DNA of 48,747 nt from Flavobacterium hydrocarbonoxydans (lineage in GTDB: Bacteria > Bacteroidota > Bacteroidia > Flavobacteriales > Flavobacteriaceae). A model generated the notes under the pieces. It saw only the letters and a program-made list of their open reading frames with translations. It made no database searches and was not told where the DNA came from. The stretch is from positions 1-48,747 of the forward strand of contig NZ_WSTB01000019.1 in the NCBI RefSeq assembly GCF_009789235.1, in the 5' to 3' direction. The position numbers and the translations under genes are program-made. Below, piece by piece: positions 9,026-17,312 of this stretch; the stretch's first letter is position 1; each line of letters begins with the position of its first letter.

Positions 9026-10630
9026 TTAAAAAGAAACATTTAAACCAAAATTAAATGACCATTGAAATTGATTAAAGGGTTGGTTTTCCAAAGGATTAAA
9101 ATAATAATTCATGCCCGGCTCTATAAAAACATTCGTCTTTTTATATAAACGATACTGTAAGGTACTACTCAGTACAGAACCATAAACAAATTCATTGGCA
9201 TCGAGGTTGTTGCCTATTGAATTTCCGTCTAGAAAAACATCATTTGAAATTAGTTTTCCAACAAAACCACCTGTATTTAAGCTGATATTTGTTTTGTTTC
9301 GATTAAAAAGTGAATAGGATATTTCTATCGGCATTTCAAGATATTTTAAACGCTGATCAATATTGCCGTTTTCAAAATTTTCGCTAACTAACATATTACG
9401 TGTGTCATTTGTAATGAATACATAATTCGCATTGTCAACTATTTTTTGGGAAGATCTATTTTGGGTAAAAGCCTCACCAACCACTAGCGTATTGCTCATG
9501 CCACTTAAATAAGAGACATCTGCAATACTTTGACCTAATTCGTTAATTGAAAGTCCGGAACTGATTTCCCACTTCTTATTAAGTTTATAATTCGTTTTTA
9601 CACCATAGGCATTGCTCTGCTTAGAATCGATATTGTTGCCAAGTGCTTTTTCGTTTTTCAGGTTTTGAGAATTCATAACTCCGGCAAATACTTCTAATGA
9701 CCATTTATCAGTTGTTAAATTTGATTTTGGTTTTTCGTCTTTAGTTTCTTTTTTCTCAGAATTAACTATTCCTTTTTCTAAATTTTGAAGTTCTAATAAC
9801 TGAATGGAATCAATGAGCGTTGATTTGTTCTTTTCAGAATTTGTTTTAGCAGCAGTAAGTTTTGGTTCTGTTAAAAGTAATTTGGTGCTATTGTATTGGT
9901 TTTTATCTGATTTTGTAATGCTGTTGTTTTGTAAATCTGATTTAGTAATGCCCAAATCGGCTAAATTTTTATTGTTTGGAATAGTAATTTGATCTTCAAA
10001 AAGAAGGTTTTTTGAGGTTTTAAAAGTTGACTCCTGAGTGTTCCCAAACTGAGTTTTTGAGGCAATAGCTTCACTGTTTTTCTTTTTTGAATGACTAGTG
10101 ATTGTGTCGTCATTTGAAGCAATATTTTTTGCAGAAGACATTTTTTCTTCAAAAAGGATATTTGCATTTTGTTTTTTTAGAGTGGCTCCAGTTGCTTTTT
10201 TATTATGTAATGTTTTTTCAGTTGGGATACTGTTTTTTTCAGAAGATGCAGCTAGGTTTTCCTCTGAAAGAACAATGGCTGTGTTTGATTTTTCAGGTGA
10301 AAGAATAGTTGGATTTTCTAAACTGGAATTCTTTTTTGTATTTTGATTTTGATTCGTTTCTTTTTTGTTTGAATTATTGTTTTCGTTTTCTTGTAAAACA
10401 ACATTATTTTGATTTGAAATAGTATTTTGAGACCCAGAACTAAAATAAAAAACAGTAGGTACAGAAAGGCCTATAACCAAAATAGCTGCAGCAGACCACC
10501 AGATGGCAGCCCTTTTTTTCTTTTTTGGTTTATTCAGTTTTTCCTCAATTTGGTTCCATAATTCAGGTGGTGGTACACTTGAAAAGTTTTCCATTGAAGA
10601 AAAAACATCTTCTATATTTTGCTTTTTCAT
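9026..10630 (-). CDS. Anti-sigma-like protein fused to an outer-membrane beta-barrel domain
   Basis: The protein has 534 residues. The N-terminus (1-40) has the look of a Bacteroidota anti-sigma factor: EDVFSSMENFSSVPPPELWNQIEEKL followed by KPKKKKR and one membrane helix at about 41-63. Residues ~65-305 are a low-complexity N/K/S/T-rich linker. From ~310 (WSLEVFAGVMNSQN) to the end the sequence is strand-rich, with alternating hydrophobic residues and a terminal Phe (SFNFGLNVSF), as in small outer-membrane barrels of the PorT/OmpW-like class. The start codon overlaps the stop of the ECF sigma gene (ATGA, 10627-10630), so the two are translationally coupled. It probably restrains that sigma factor and may sense envelope state. 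The barrel assignment rests on pattern only. Confidence 0.75.
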   Translation of the reverse strand: MKKQNIEDVFSSMENFSSVPPPELWNQIEEKLNKPKKKKRAAIWWSAAAILVIGLSVPTVFYFSSGSQNTISNQNNVVLQENENNNSNKKETNQNQNTKKNSSLENPTILSPEKSNTAIVLSEENLAASSEKNSIPTEKTLHNKKATGATLKKQNANILFEEKMSSAKNIASNDDTITSHSKKKNSEAIASKTQFGNTQESTFKTSKNLLFEDQITIPNNKNLADLGITKSDLQNNSITKSDKNQYNSTKLLLTEPKLTAAKTNSEKNKSTLIDSIQLLELQNLEKGIVNSEKKETKDEKPKSNLTTDKWSLEVFAGVMNSQNLKNEKALGNNIDSKQSNAYGVKTNYKLNKKWEISSGLSINELGQSIADVSYLSGMSNTLVVGEAFTQNRSSQKIVDNANYVFITNDTRNMLVSENFENGNIDQRLKYLEMPIEISYSLFNRNKTNISLNTGGFVGKLISNDVFLDGNSIGNNLDANEFVYGSVLSSTLQYRLYKKTNVFIEPGMNYYFNPLENQPFNQFQWSFNFGLNVSF

Positions 10631-11178
10631 GCTGTTTTAAAATTTAATATGCTTGAAATTCTTTTTTGCAATATTTTTTTTGCCCGGTTCAGGTTTGATT
10701 TTGATGTTCCTTCTGAGATTTTTAGTAAATCTCCTATTTCTTTATGTTTCATCTTTTCAAAAACATATAAATTAAATACCATTCTGTATTGGTCTGGCAA
10801 ATCCTGAATGTATTCGAGTAATTTTTCTTGTGAGATAGGAATAATTTCAAGCTCTTCTTCTGCGATTAATTCGGTATCAGGATCAAAAACATCCAGAAAA
10901 AAACTTTCCTTTCTTTTTTTGTTTAATGTTTCAATAAGTTTATTAATGAAAATGCGTTTCAGCCATCCTTCAAAACTTCCCTTAAATTTGTATTGGTGTA
11001 TTTTTTGAAATACGATTATAAAAGCTTCCTGAAAAACATCCTTAGCATCATCTTCATTTTTCATATACTTTAAACAAATTCCATATAATACAGGAGAGAA
11101 CAACTGATAAATTTTCAGTTGCCCTCCTCTGTCATTTTGGATGCATTGTTTGATGTATATTTCTAAATCGTCTTTCAA
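10627..11178 (-). CDS. ECF-type RNA polymerase sigma factor (sigma-70 family)
   Basis: The protein has 183 residues. Sigma region 2 is seen in DDAKDVFQEAFIIVFQKIHQY and GSFEGWLKRIFINKLIETL. Region 4 lies in LPDQYRMVFNLYVFEKMKHKEIGDLLKISEGTSKSNLNRAKK, a recognition helix of the usual form. It heads a two-gene unit with the membrane anti-sigma-like protein, overlapping by 4 bp. The pairing implies release of the sigma factor upon an envelope signal. The regulon is unknown. ECF genes of this kind often regulate their own operon, but I could not identify a promoter of distinct type upstream. Confidence 0.92.
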   Translation of the reverse strand: MKDDLEIYIKQCIQNDRGGQLKIYQLFSPVLYGICLKYMKNEDDAKDVFQEAFIIVFQKIHQYKFKGSFEGWLKRIFINKLIETLNKKRKESFFLDVFDPDTELIAEEELEIIPISQEKLLEYIQDLPDQYRMVFNLYVFEKMKHKEIGDLLKISEGTSKSNLNRAKKILQKRISSILNFKTA

Positions 11179-11218
11179 AAAAAAGTAGGTATTGATTTTG
11201 CGGTAAAATTAAGTCTTT

Positions 11219-11626
11219 TTATTTTTTATATATTGCGACAAAACCATCATAATTGTTGTCTCCCAGTTCTAGTTTATTAGAATTTAATTCTAAAACCACA
11301 AGAAGTAAACTATTTTCTTTATAAATTAACAAATGTTCTTCATTATCGTAAATACTTTTTCCTGTTTTTGTAACGTATTTATAGTTAGATACTTCGATGT
11401 TGTTTACATAAGTAATCATTCTTTTTTCTTTTGTAAAAACAATTTTTTTAGTGATACCGGTCGTTTTTGGTGTTTCCGTTTTTCCTGCGATTCCGCCTGA
11501 TGAACTTTCTAAATTCCAGCTTCCTGTAAGATCTTTAGAGTCAAAATGTGTTGCATTGGATTCACTCGAACAGGATGCTAAAAATAAGCCTGAAATTAGC
11601 AATCGAAAAAAGAATGATTTTTTCAT
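11219..11626 (-). CDS. Small lipocalin-like lipoprotein
   Basis: The protein has 135 residues. It starts with a lipoprotein signal (MKKSFFFRLLISGLFLASC, lipobox LASC). The mature part begins SSESNATHFDSKDLTGSWNLESS, and the LTGSWNL pattern followed by regular beta strands (KKIVFTKEKRMITYV, NYKYVTKTGKSIYDN, LLIYKENSLLLVVLEL) resembles the small lipocalin-like domains common in flavobacterial lipoproteins. No catalytic motif is visible. It ends 40 bp from the start of the sigma factor gene and follows the PrcB-like lipoprotein on the same strand. Function unknown. Confidence 0.7.
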   Translation of the reverse strand: MKKSFFFRLLISGLFLASCSSESNATHFDSKDLTGSWNLESSSGGIAGKTETPKTTGITKKIVFTKEKRMITYVNNIEVSNYKYVTKTGKSIYDNEEHLLIYKENSLLLVVLELNSNKLELGDNNYDGFVAIYKK

Positions 11627-11628
11627 GA

Positions 11629-12510
11629 TTAATTGGTTTTTAAGGCTGTTATTTTAGCTTTAATCGCATTTTTGAAAGCCTTAATCTCGGTACTTTGGTC
11701 TTCAGTATCATTATTATCAATTTTAATTGTGGTAGTACTGAAACCTTGGCGTAGTTCGAAATAAACCCCTCCCTGACCATCAGAATCCGGAGTTCCGTAT
11801 GTTTTAGACTGACCTTTTAAATTTATTATTTCTGTAGGGACACTTTTTAGAAACAAAGGAAGTTCACCATATTTGGCAATAACATTGTGTCTGTATTGAC
11901 TGAAATTATAATTGTTGTAACCTACATTCAAAAAGTTAAGTACATTGTAATTGTTTAACTGATAAAATTTTAGACAATCAGAGCCAGTACATTCTTCTTT
12001 AAAATTACCAATAATGATTGCATCTGTAGTTTCGGGTACTTTATTAAAATAAATTGGTTTTGAACTTTTTGGAATCAGTATAAAGTCAGAAGGATAAGTT
12101 GTTCCATTGTTAGTAGTTTCTCCAGGTAAAGGTGATTTTTCGAAATAATTGATAACAATCTGACAGTTATTTTCGATTACAGCCGTCATTTTAATTGCAT
12201 ATCCGCTTGTAGGTTTTGCTCCTGCAAAAAGTCCTACGAGATAGTTTTTTGTAAAATCAATATTGGGATCACTTGCAGTTGGACAGCTATTAGCGTGTTT
12301 TGTAAAGAAAGAATCCATTTTTTCCTGAGTACTCACCAAAAGTGGTGTCGGATTAGTAGGGTTTTCTTTTACACTATAATTACAGGATAAAGGAAAGCCT
12401 GAAAAGGCAACAATAGCTTCTGATCCACAGTTGTTTTCAATTTCATCAGTTCCAAGAGAGCATGCACTTAATCCAAGAGCCATAAATAGGCACAGCATAA
12501 TTTTTTTCAT
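11629..12510 (-). CDS. PrcB-like lipoprotein
   Basis: I place the start at 12510, because MKKIMLCLFMALGLSACS is a clear lipoprotein signal (lipobox LSAC); the frame is open to 12627 but the extra N-terminal 39 residues are K/T-rich and unlike a signal. The mature protein has a PrcB C-terminal-type domain at about residues 60-170: FTKNYLVGLFAGAKPTSGYA, then a strand and SPLPGETTNNGT..PSDFILIPKS. PrcB was named from a spirochaete protease complex; its role in Bacteroidota is unknown. A second region ending in a long helical tail (DQSTEIKAFKNAIKAKITAL) has no match I recognise. The stop lies 2 bp upstream of the next lipoprotein start, so they form one operon. A 14-base T-run lies about 70 bp upstream. 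Confidence 0.7.
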   Translation of the reverse strand: MKKIMLCLFMALGLSACSLGTDEIENNCGSEAIVAFSGFPLSCNYSVKENPTNPTPLLVSTQEKMDSFFTKHANSCPTASDPNIDFTKNYLVGLFAGAKPTSGYAIKMTAVIENNCQIVINYFEKSPLPGETTNNGTTYPSDFILIPKSSKPIYFNKVPETTDAIIIGNFKEECTGSDCLKFYQLNNYNVLNFLNVGYNNYNFSQYRHNVIAKYGELPLFLKSVPTEIINLKGQSKTYGTPDSDGQGGVYFELRQGFSTTTIKIDNNDTEDQSTEIKAFKNAIKAKITALKTN

Positions 12511-12577
12511 CGTAGCTTTTTTTAATAGTTTGTAATTAATAGATGCCGCTGTATAGAAAAGGTTGCGCAGTGTTGTA

Positions 12578-12591
12578 TTTTTTTTTTTTTT
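12578..12591. repeat. 14-base homopolymer (T) tract upstream of the PrcB-like gene
   Basis: An uninterrupted run of 14 T lies 67 bp upstream of the lipoprotein start at 12510, read as poly-A on the coding strand. It is the longest homopolymer I noticed in the window and lies in the probable promoter region. Confidence 0.8.
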
Positions 12592-12682
12592 GAATTTGAT
12601 TTTTGAATTTGTGTGTTTAATTCGCAAGGATAAATAATTCGTGAAATTTTTATTTTTAAAACAAGAACTACGTATTATTGCG

Positions 12683-12690
12683 TACTTTTA
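12683..12690 (+). promoter_or_regulatory. Possible -7 promoter element for rmuC
   Basis: TACTTTTA resembles the Flavobacterium -7 consensus TAnnTTTG with one mismatch, 17 bp before the rmuC ATG. No good -33 TTG at proper spacing was found. Confidence 0.3.
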
Positions 12691-12707
12691 CTTAAAATTA
12701 ACGTAGT

Positions 12708-14081
12708 ATGTTGGATTTCATTCCGCTTTTAGGAGCTTTTATAGTTGCTTTGTTTTTGGGAATTTACATAGGTAAATTGCTCTCTTCTGCTCGTTTTCAA
12801 TCTGAGAAAGTGAGTTTGGATGAAAGACTGAATGCTGTAAATTTTCAGCTGCAAAATCAAAAAGAGCAATTGGAGAACGAAAAAAACAATTTCGATAAAA
12901 ATCTTCATCAGTTAAATTTAGAAAAAGAAAATATCAGAACAGAAAAAGATAGTTTAGCGATTCAGCTTTCAAAAAAAGAAGTTGATTTTGAAAATTTATG
13001 GGAACGTCATAAAGAACAAAAAAACGAGATAAGCGAACTTCAGGAAAAATTTACCAAAGAATTCGAAAATTTAGCCAATAAAATACTCGAAGAAAAGTCT
13101 GCAAAATTTACAGAGCAAAATAGTGTAAACATGAAAAATATCTTGTTGCCTTTGCAGGATAAAATTCAGGGTTTTGAGCAAAAAGTGGAGCAAACACACA
13201 AAGAAAGCATCGATTATCATGCGGCACTTCGTCAGCAGATTTTGGGTTTGAGCGAAATGAACATTCAAATGAGCAAAGAAACCTTAAATTTAACCAAAGC
13301 CTTAAAAGGTGATAGTAAAATGCAGGGAAATTGGGGAGAGCTGGTTTTGGAACGTGTTTTAGAAAAATCAGGTTTAGAAAAAGGCCGCGAATACGAAGTA
13401 CAGCAAAGTTTTACCAATACCGAAGGGAATCGTGTTTTTCCGGATGTTGTGATTAATCTGCCTGACGGAAAAAAGATGATTGTAGATTCGAAAGTTTCCT
13501 TAACAGCTTACGAAAAATGGGTAAATGAAGAAGACGATGTTTTGAAGATTGATTTCCTGAGAGAGCACGTAAATTCAATTAAACGTCATGTAGAACAACT
13601 CGGAAGTAAAAATTATCATGATTTGTACCAAATAGAAAGTCCTGATTTTGTGTTGCTTTTTGTACCGATAGAGCCAGCTTTTGCGATAGCATTAAATGAA
13701 GATGCTACACTTTATAATAAAGCTTTTGACCGAAATATTGTAATCGTGACACCTACTACTTTATTGGCTACATTACGAACGATTGATAGTATGTGGGCGA
13801 ATCAAAAACAACAGGAGAATGCTTTTGAAATCGCAAGGCAAGCAGGTGCATTATATGATAAATTTGAAGGTTTTGTAACCGATTTGGTTAGAATTGGAAA
13901 TAAAATAAAAGACACCAAAACCGAATACGAAAGCGCCATGAGCAAACTCGTTGACGGAAGAGGAAATCTAATTTCTAGTGTCGAAAAATTAAAAAAAATG
14001 GGGGCAAAGGCTAAGAAATCGCTTCCAGAAAATATTATTGCCAGAGCCACCAATACTGAAGAAAATCAATCTTTAAATTAG
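12708..14081 (+). CDS. rmuC: DNA recombination protein RmuC
   Basis: The protein has 457 residues, normal for the family. An N-terminal membrane helix (about 3-24, FIPLLGAFIVALFLGIYIG) is followed by a long coiled coil (about 30-140) and the RmuC nuclease-like domain (about 190-410), with GNWGELVLERVLEKSGL, DGKKMIVDSKVSLTAYEKW and FVPIEPAFAIAL. RmuC limits inversions at short inverted repeats and is predicted to be a nuclease of the PD-(D/E)XK type. It is the first gene of a four-gene run with gaps of 3-6 bp. Confidence 0.95.
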   Translation: MLDFIPLLGAFIVALFLGIYIGKLLSSARFQSEKVSLDERLNAVNFQLQNQKEQLENEKNNFDKNLHQLNLEKENIRTEKDSLAIQLSKKEVDFENLWERHKEQKNEISELQEKFTKEFENLANKILEEKSAKFTEQNSVNMKNILLPLQDKIQGFEQKVEQTHKESIDYHAALRQQILGLSEMNIQMSKETLNLTKALKGDSKMQGNWGELVLERVLEKSGLEKGREYEVQQSFTNTEGNRVFPDVVINLPDGKKMIVDSKVSLTAYEKWVNEEDDVLKIDFLREHVNSIKRHVEQLGSKNYHDLYQIESPDFVLLFVPIEPAFAIALNEDATLYNKAFDRNIVIVTPTTLLATLRTIDSMWANQKQQENAFEIARQAGALYDKFEGFVTDLVRIGNKIKDTKTEYESAMSKLVDGRGNLISSVEKLKKMGAKAKKSLPENIIARATNTEENQSLN

Positions 14082-14087
14082 AATACT

Positions 14088-14453
14088 ATGAAAAGAATTT
14101 TGTTCCTTATAGTCGCAGCCTGTTTTTTGGTAGTGTCTGCCTATTTTGCCTTTATTTATTATGTTCCTTTTAGCGAGGGTTATCGTTCTGGCGAATTAAT
14201 CCGGATGAGTCATAAAGGCGTGATGATGAAAACGTGGGAAGGCGAGTTGAGTCAGGGAGTTTCAGGTTCTCAGATTTTTAGATTTTCAGTTTTAGACAGT
14301 GATCAAAAAGTAATTGATGATTTAAACGAACTACAAGGTCAGTACGTAAAACTCACTTACGAAGAGCGCTACAAAACATTCAGCTGGTGGGGAGAATCCC
14401 GGTTTTTTGTCAAAGCTGTGCAAAAAGAATCATCACCCTTTAAATACAAATAA
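14088..14453 (+). CDS. Conserved small membrane-anchored protein of unknown function
   Basis: The protein has 121 residues. One N-terminal membrane helix or signal anchor (about 4-26) is followed by FSEGYRSGELIRMSHKG, MKTWEGELSQG and YEERYKTFSWWGES. I recognise it as a conserved Bacteroidota protein sometimes labelled 6-phosphogluconate dehydrogenase in databases; that label cannot be right, because there is no Rossmann fold at this length. It lies 6 bp after rmuC and 6 bp before the thioesterase gene, so it is co-transcribed with them. The function is unknown. Confidence 0.8.
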   Translation: MKRILFLIVAACFLVVSAYFAFIYYVPFSEGYRSGELIRMSHKGVMMKTWEGELSQGVSGSQIFRFSVLDSDQKVIDDLNELQGQYVKLTYEERYKTFSWWGESRFFVKAVQKESSPFKYK

Positions 14454-14459
14454 TATAAT

Positions 14460-15008
14460 ATGGCCTCAGATTTCAAACCCGTTTCTTCATCAAAAATTAG
14501 TATTTCAGAATTAATGTTACCGTCGCACACAAATTTTAGCGGTAAAATTCATGGAGGCTATATTTTGCAATTGTTAGATCAGATTGCTTTTGCTTCGGCA
14601 TCAAAATTTTGTGGCAATTACTGCGTAACGGCTTCGGTAGATACGGTGAATTTTTTGAAGCCTATTGAAGTTGGGGAACTGGTAACCATGAAAGCTTCGG
14701 TAAATTATGTCGGGAGAAGTTCTATGATTGTGGGTATTCGCGTTGAAGCAGAAAACATTCAAACCGGAGCTGTAAAACATTGTAATTCATCTTATTTTAC
14801 AATGGTCGCAAAAGATAAGGAAGGCAAAAGCGTTCCAGTTCCAGGGCTTATTTTATCGAATCTGGACGAAGTACGCCGTTTTAGAAAATGTATCAAACAA
14901 ATTGAAGCCAAAAAAGAAATCGAAGAACACGCAAAATTGACAAACGTAAATTCTATAGAAGATTTGGCGAGTTTGGATAAGTATAATGTGTTGTTGGAAA
15001 TTAATTAG
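14460..15008 (+). CDS. Acyl-CoA thioesterase (hotdog fold, YciA/BACH type)
   Basis: The protein has 182 residues. It has the hotdog signature N..G.IHGGYILQLLDQIAFASA, in which the Asp of LLDQ is the expected catalytic acid, followed by VTASVDTVNFLKPIEVGELV and SSYFTMVAKDKEGK. Such enzymes hydrolyse acyl-CoA to free acid and CoA in the cytoplasm. A C-terminal ~50-residue helical extension follows the single hotdog domain. It belongs to the rmuC operon (6-bp and 3-bp gaps). The chain-length preference cannot be told from sequence. Confidence 0.92.
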   Translation: MASDFKPVSSSKISISELMLPSHTNFSGKIHGGYILQLLDQIAFASASKFCGNYCVTASVDTVNFLKPIEVGELVTMKASVNYVGRSSMIVGIRVEAENIQTGAVKHCNSSYFTMVAKDKEGKSVPVPGLILSNLDEVRRFRKCIKQIEAKKEIEEHAKLTNVNSIEDLASLDKYNVLLEIN

Positions 15009-15011
15009 TTT

Positions 15012-15467
15012 ATGATGAGATTTATTTCTACTAAGCCCTATTTTCTGTTGTTGGCGTTTATTTTAATATTTTTAATATTAGGATGTTTTATGTCAAACGA
15101 AACAATAGACGTTAATTATCATGACACCTATTTTGTAATAGCATACATTGATCTTGCGAAATTGTTCGCCATTCTATTTAGCATTTTAGCAGTTGTTTAT
15201 TTTGCTTTTTTAAAGTTTAATTTTCGTTTGGTTAGTGGGTTGACCTTTATTCATATTGCATTAACGGTAGGATCTGCTCTTCTAATTTTGATATGTTCAC
15301 AATTGTATATAAATTCAGGATCTGATAATGTAGAAGCTTTGTTGTCAAATAGTGATTTTAACACTCAAATAAATATAATTCTTTCATTGAGTTTTCTGAT
15401 TCTTATAGGTGCTCAATTTTTATTTTTTATAAACATAATTTACGCTTTAATAAAGGGAAGAACATAA
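15012..15467 (+). CDS. Small four-helix membrane protein with a cytochrome-oxidase-I-like motif
   Basis: The protein has 151 residues with four predicted membrane helices: about 9-27, 47-67, 75-96 and 120-145. Between helices 1 and 2 is DVNYHDTYFVIAYID, which resembles the conserved HDTYYVVAHFHY loop of haem-copper oxidase subunit I. The two haem/copper ligand histidines of the following HFH are absent (AYID instead), and the protein has only a quarter of the subunit's length, so it cannot be an oxidase. It follows the thioesterase gene by 3 bp. The family occurs in Bacteroidota and is often mislabelled; function unknown. Confidence 0.7.
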   Translation: MMRFISTKPYFLLLAFILIFLILGCFMSNETIDVNYHDTYFVIAYIDLAKLFAILFSILAVVYFAFLKFNFRLVSGLTFIHIALTVGSALLILICSQLYINSGSDNVEALLSNSDFNTQINIILSLSFLILIGAQFLFFINIIYALIKGRT

Positions 15468-15473
15468 CAGACC

Positions 15474-15501
15474 GTAGAGATGCACTGCAGTGCATCTTTA
15501 C
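15474..15501. repeat. Palindromic extragenic element, GTAGAGATGCACTG family
   Basis: GTAGAGATGCACTG is followed directly by CAGTGCATCTTTAC, an inverted repeat with one mismatch and a perfect central 18-bp palindrome (GATGCACTGCAGTGCATC). A diverged relative lies at 44843-44868. It sits 7 bp after a stop codon. The rest of the 15468-15706 gap is AT-rich, with a possible -7 element TAACTTTA at 15598-15605. Confidence 0.8.
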
Positions 15502-15718
15502 CCATAGTTTCTATAAATTTTTAGTATTATTTTACATCCTAAAAACATTTCACAAATTTTTAGCATTTATCCTGCAACCATACTCCTTATTATTTCGTAA
15601 CTTTAAGTGTAATCAATTGGTTACTAAATGTTTTAACGGAATATACTGCCATCCGGTTTTTTTTAATCTTCTTATAACAAAAAAATCGCCTGACATAATT
15701 GTTTAAATGCTGACGATT

Positions 15719-16303
15719 ATGAAAAGATTTACTTTATTAATTTTACTTTTTACTGCTTTTTCCATATTGGCTCAGGATAAATTTAGAACCTCTACGGCAA
15801 TAGTTAATTTTGAAGCTTCTGTTCCTTTATTTGAAGAAATTAAAGCAGTAAATAAGCTTGGAACTATTGTTATTGAAACTAAAACAAGTGAGTTCGTGTG
15901 TGTGCTTTTTATCAAAGATTTTACTTTTAAATTGGATTTGATGAAACAACATTTTAATGAAAATTATTTAGAGAGTGACCGCTATCCAAAGGCCGTTTTT
16001 AAAGGAAGAATTACCAAATTTGATGTAAATGAAATTACAGATCTTGAAAAAGAATATCAAATAAAAGGAAAATTGTATCTGCACGGAAAATCTAAAAACA
16101 TAGAAGTGAAAGCTTTCATGAAAAAAGTGTCTGAAGGTATTCAAATCACTTCAGATTTTCCGATTATCATTTCAGATTTTGATATTGAGGTACCTTATAC
16201 CATTGCGGGTAAAATTGCCAAAACGGTTAATACAGAATTGACCGCAGTAGTAGAATGTGATGGTTGCGATACCAAACAAATTGTAGTTGTGGATACTAAT
16301 TGA
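15719..16303 (+). CDS. YceI family periplasmic protein
   Basis: The start at 15719 gives the signal peptide MKRFTLLILLFTAFSILAQ; an ATG 12 bp earlier would only add four residues. The mature protein shows the YceI lipocalin-like pattern: TSTAIVNFEAS, FKLDLMKQHFNENYLESDRYPKAVFKGRI, YQIKGKLYLHGKSKNIEV and FDIEVP. YceI proteins bind long isoprenoid or fatty-acid-like lipids in the periplasm; their physiological role is uncertain. It is convergent with the TIGR01777 gene, whose stop lies 9 bp away. Confidence 0.9.
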   Translation: MKRFTLLILLFTAFSILAQDKFRTSTAIVNFEASVPLFEEIKAVNKLGTIVIETKTSEFVCVLFIKDFTFKLDLMKQHFNENYLESDRYPKAVFKGRITKFDVNEITDLEKEYQIKGKLYLHGKSKNIEVKAFMKKVSEGIQITSDFPIIISDFDIEVPYTIAGKIAKTVNTELTAVVECDGCDTKQIVVVDTN

Positions 16304-16312
16304 ATTTTGTGG

Positions 16313-17224
16313 CTACGATACGCAACTAGATAAAGCAATTTCTAAATCGGTAAATTGAAATTCAAATCCTGTTTTTTCTATTTTTTCAGAAGAAGCAGGC
16401 TGTCCTTTTAGAATAGCATCGCTCATTTCGCCTAAGACAATTTTTAGTAAAAATGCAGGAACTTTGGGTAACCAAATATAATAGCCATACAGTTTTGCCA
16501 GGGTATTAGAGAAACTTGCATTGGTGGTTTTGTCCTGAACGGCTGCGTTGTAAGTACCATTTGTCTGGTTGTCCTGAATCATTTTTAGATATATTTTGCA
16601 TAAATCTTCAACATGAATCCAGGGTAAATATTGATTTCCAGTGCCTAAAATAGCGCCAAAACCTCTTTTGAAACTTGGGGTCATTTTCCTCAAAAAACCT
16701 TCGTTTCTACCCAATACAATCCCGGTTCTTATTTTTGCAGTGCGAATGTGTAATGCGCCAATGGTATCAACTGCTTTTTCCCATTCTACACAAGTTTTCC
16801 CTAAAAAATCAGTAGCGGCAGGAGTTTCTTCGGTACAGATTTCTTCGCTGGTTATGGCTCCGTAATAGCCTATTCCAGAAGCTGAAATAAAGGCTTTTAA
16901 GGTTTTGTTATTGTTTTTTAGAACAGAAAAAATGAGTTCGATGGGTTGTGTGCGGCTTTCCAAAATGGCTTTCTTGCGTTGCTCAGTCCATCTTTTTTCT
17001 ACAATTCCTTCGCCAGCAAGATGCACAATATAATCTGCTTTTAGAATGGCTTCTTCTTCAATATAATTACTTTCTAAATCCCATTTGTAATACGAAATGT
17101 TTGCCGTGTTTTTTCGGTCTGAACGGCTTAGAATAGAAACGGTGTAGCCACTTGCAATCAACACAGCTGTTAGATGCCTGCCTATAAAACCTGTTCCTCC
17201 GGTAAGTAAAACGTTCTGAGCCAT
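16313..17224 (-). CDS. TIGR01777 family oxidoreductase (YfcH-like NAD-dependent epimerase)
   Basis: The protein has 303 residues. The Rossmann motif TGGTGFIGRHLT is at the N-terminus; YYKWD, HLAGEGIVEKRWTEQRKK, SASGIGYYG and LPWIHVEDL are the family hallmarks, with a DUF1731-like C-terminal segment (LPKVPAFLLKIVLGEMSDAI). It is a probable NAD(P)-binding epimerase or reductase of unknown substrate. It is transcribed away from the TetR/ABC1 kinase pair across an 88-bp divergent promoter region. Proteins of this family recur near photolyase and carotenoid genes. Confidence 0.92.
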   Translation of the reverse strand: MAQNVLLTGGTGFIGRHLTAVLIASGYTVSILSRSDRKNTANISYYKWDLESNYIEEEAILKADYIVHLAGEGIVEKRWTEQRKKAILESRTQPIELIFSVLKNNNKTLKAFISASGIGYYGAITSEEICTEETPAATDFLGKTCVEWEKAVDTIGALHIRTAKIRTGIVLGRNEGFLRKMTPSFKRGFGAILGTGNQYLPWIHVEDLCKIYLKMIQDNQTNGTYNAAVQDKTTNASFSNTLAKLYGYYIWLPKVPAFLLKIVLGEMSDAILKGQPASSEKIEKTGFEFQFTDLEIALSSCVS

Positions 17225-17285
17225 TTCTGAAAAGATTTAACAAATTGTTTTGTTTAATGATAAGTAAAGATAGTTAAACATTCCG

Positions 17286-17293
17286 TATCTTTA
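17286..17293 (+). promoter_or_regulatory. Possible -7 promoter element for the TetR/ABC1 kinase pair
   Basis: TATCTTTA matches TAnnTTTG except for the last base, 19 bp before the ATG at 17313, inside the divergent intergenic region. No clear -33 TTG at the expected distance. Confidence 0.35.
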
Positions 17294-17312
17294 ATGCAAA
17301 TTTTAAACTTAA

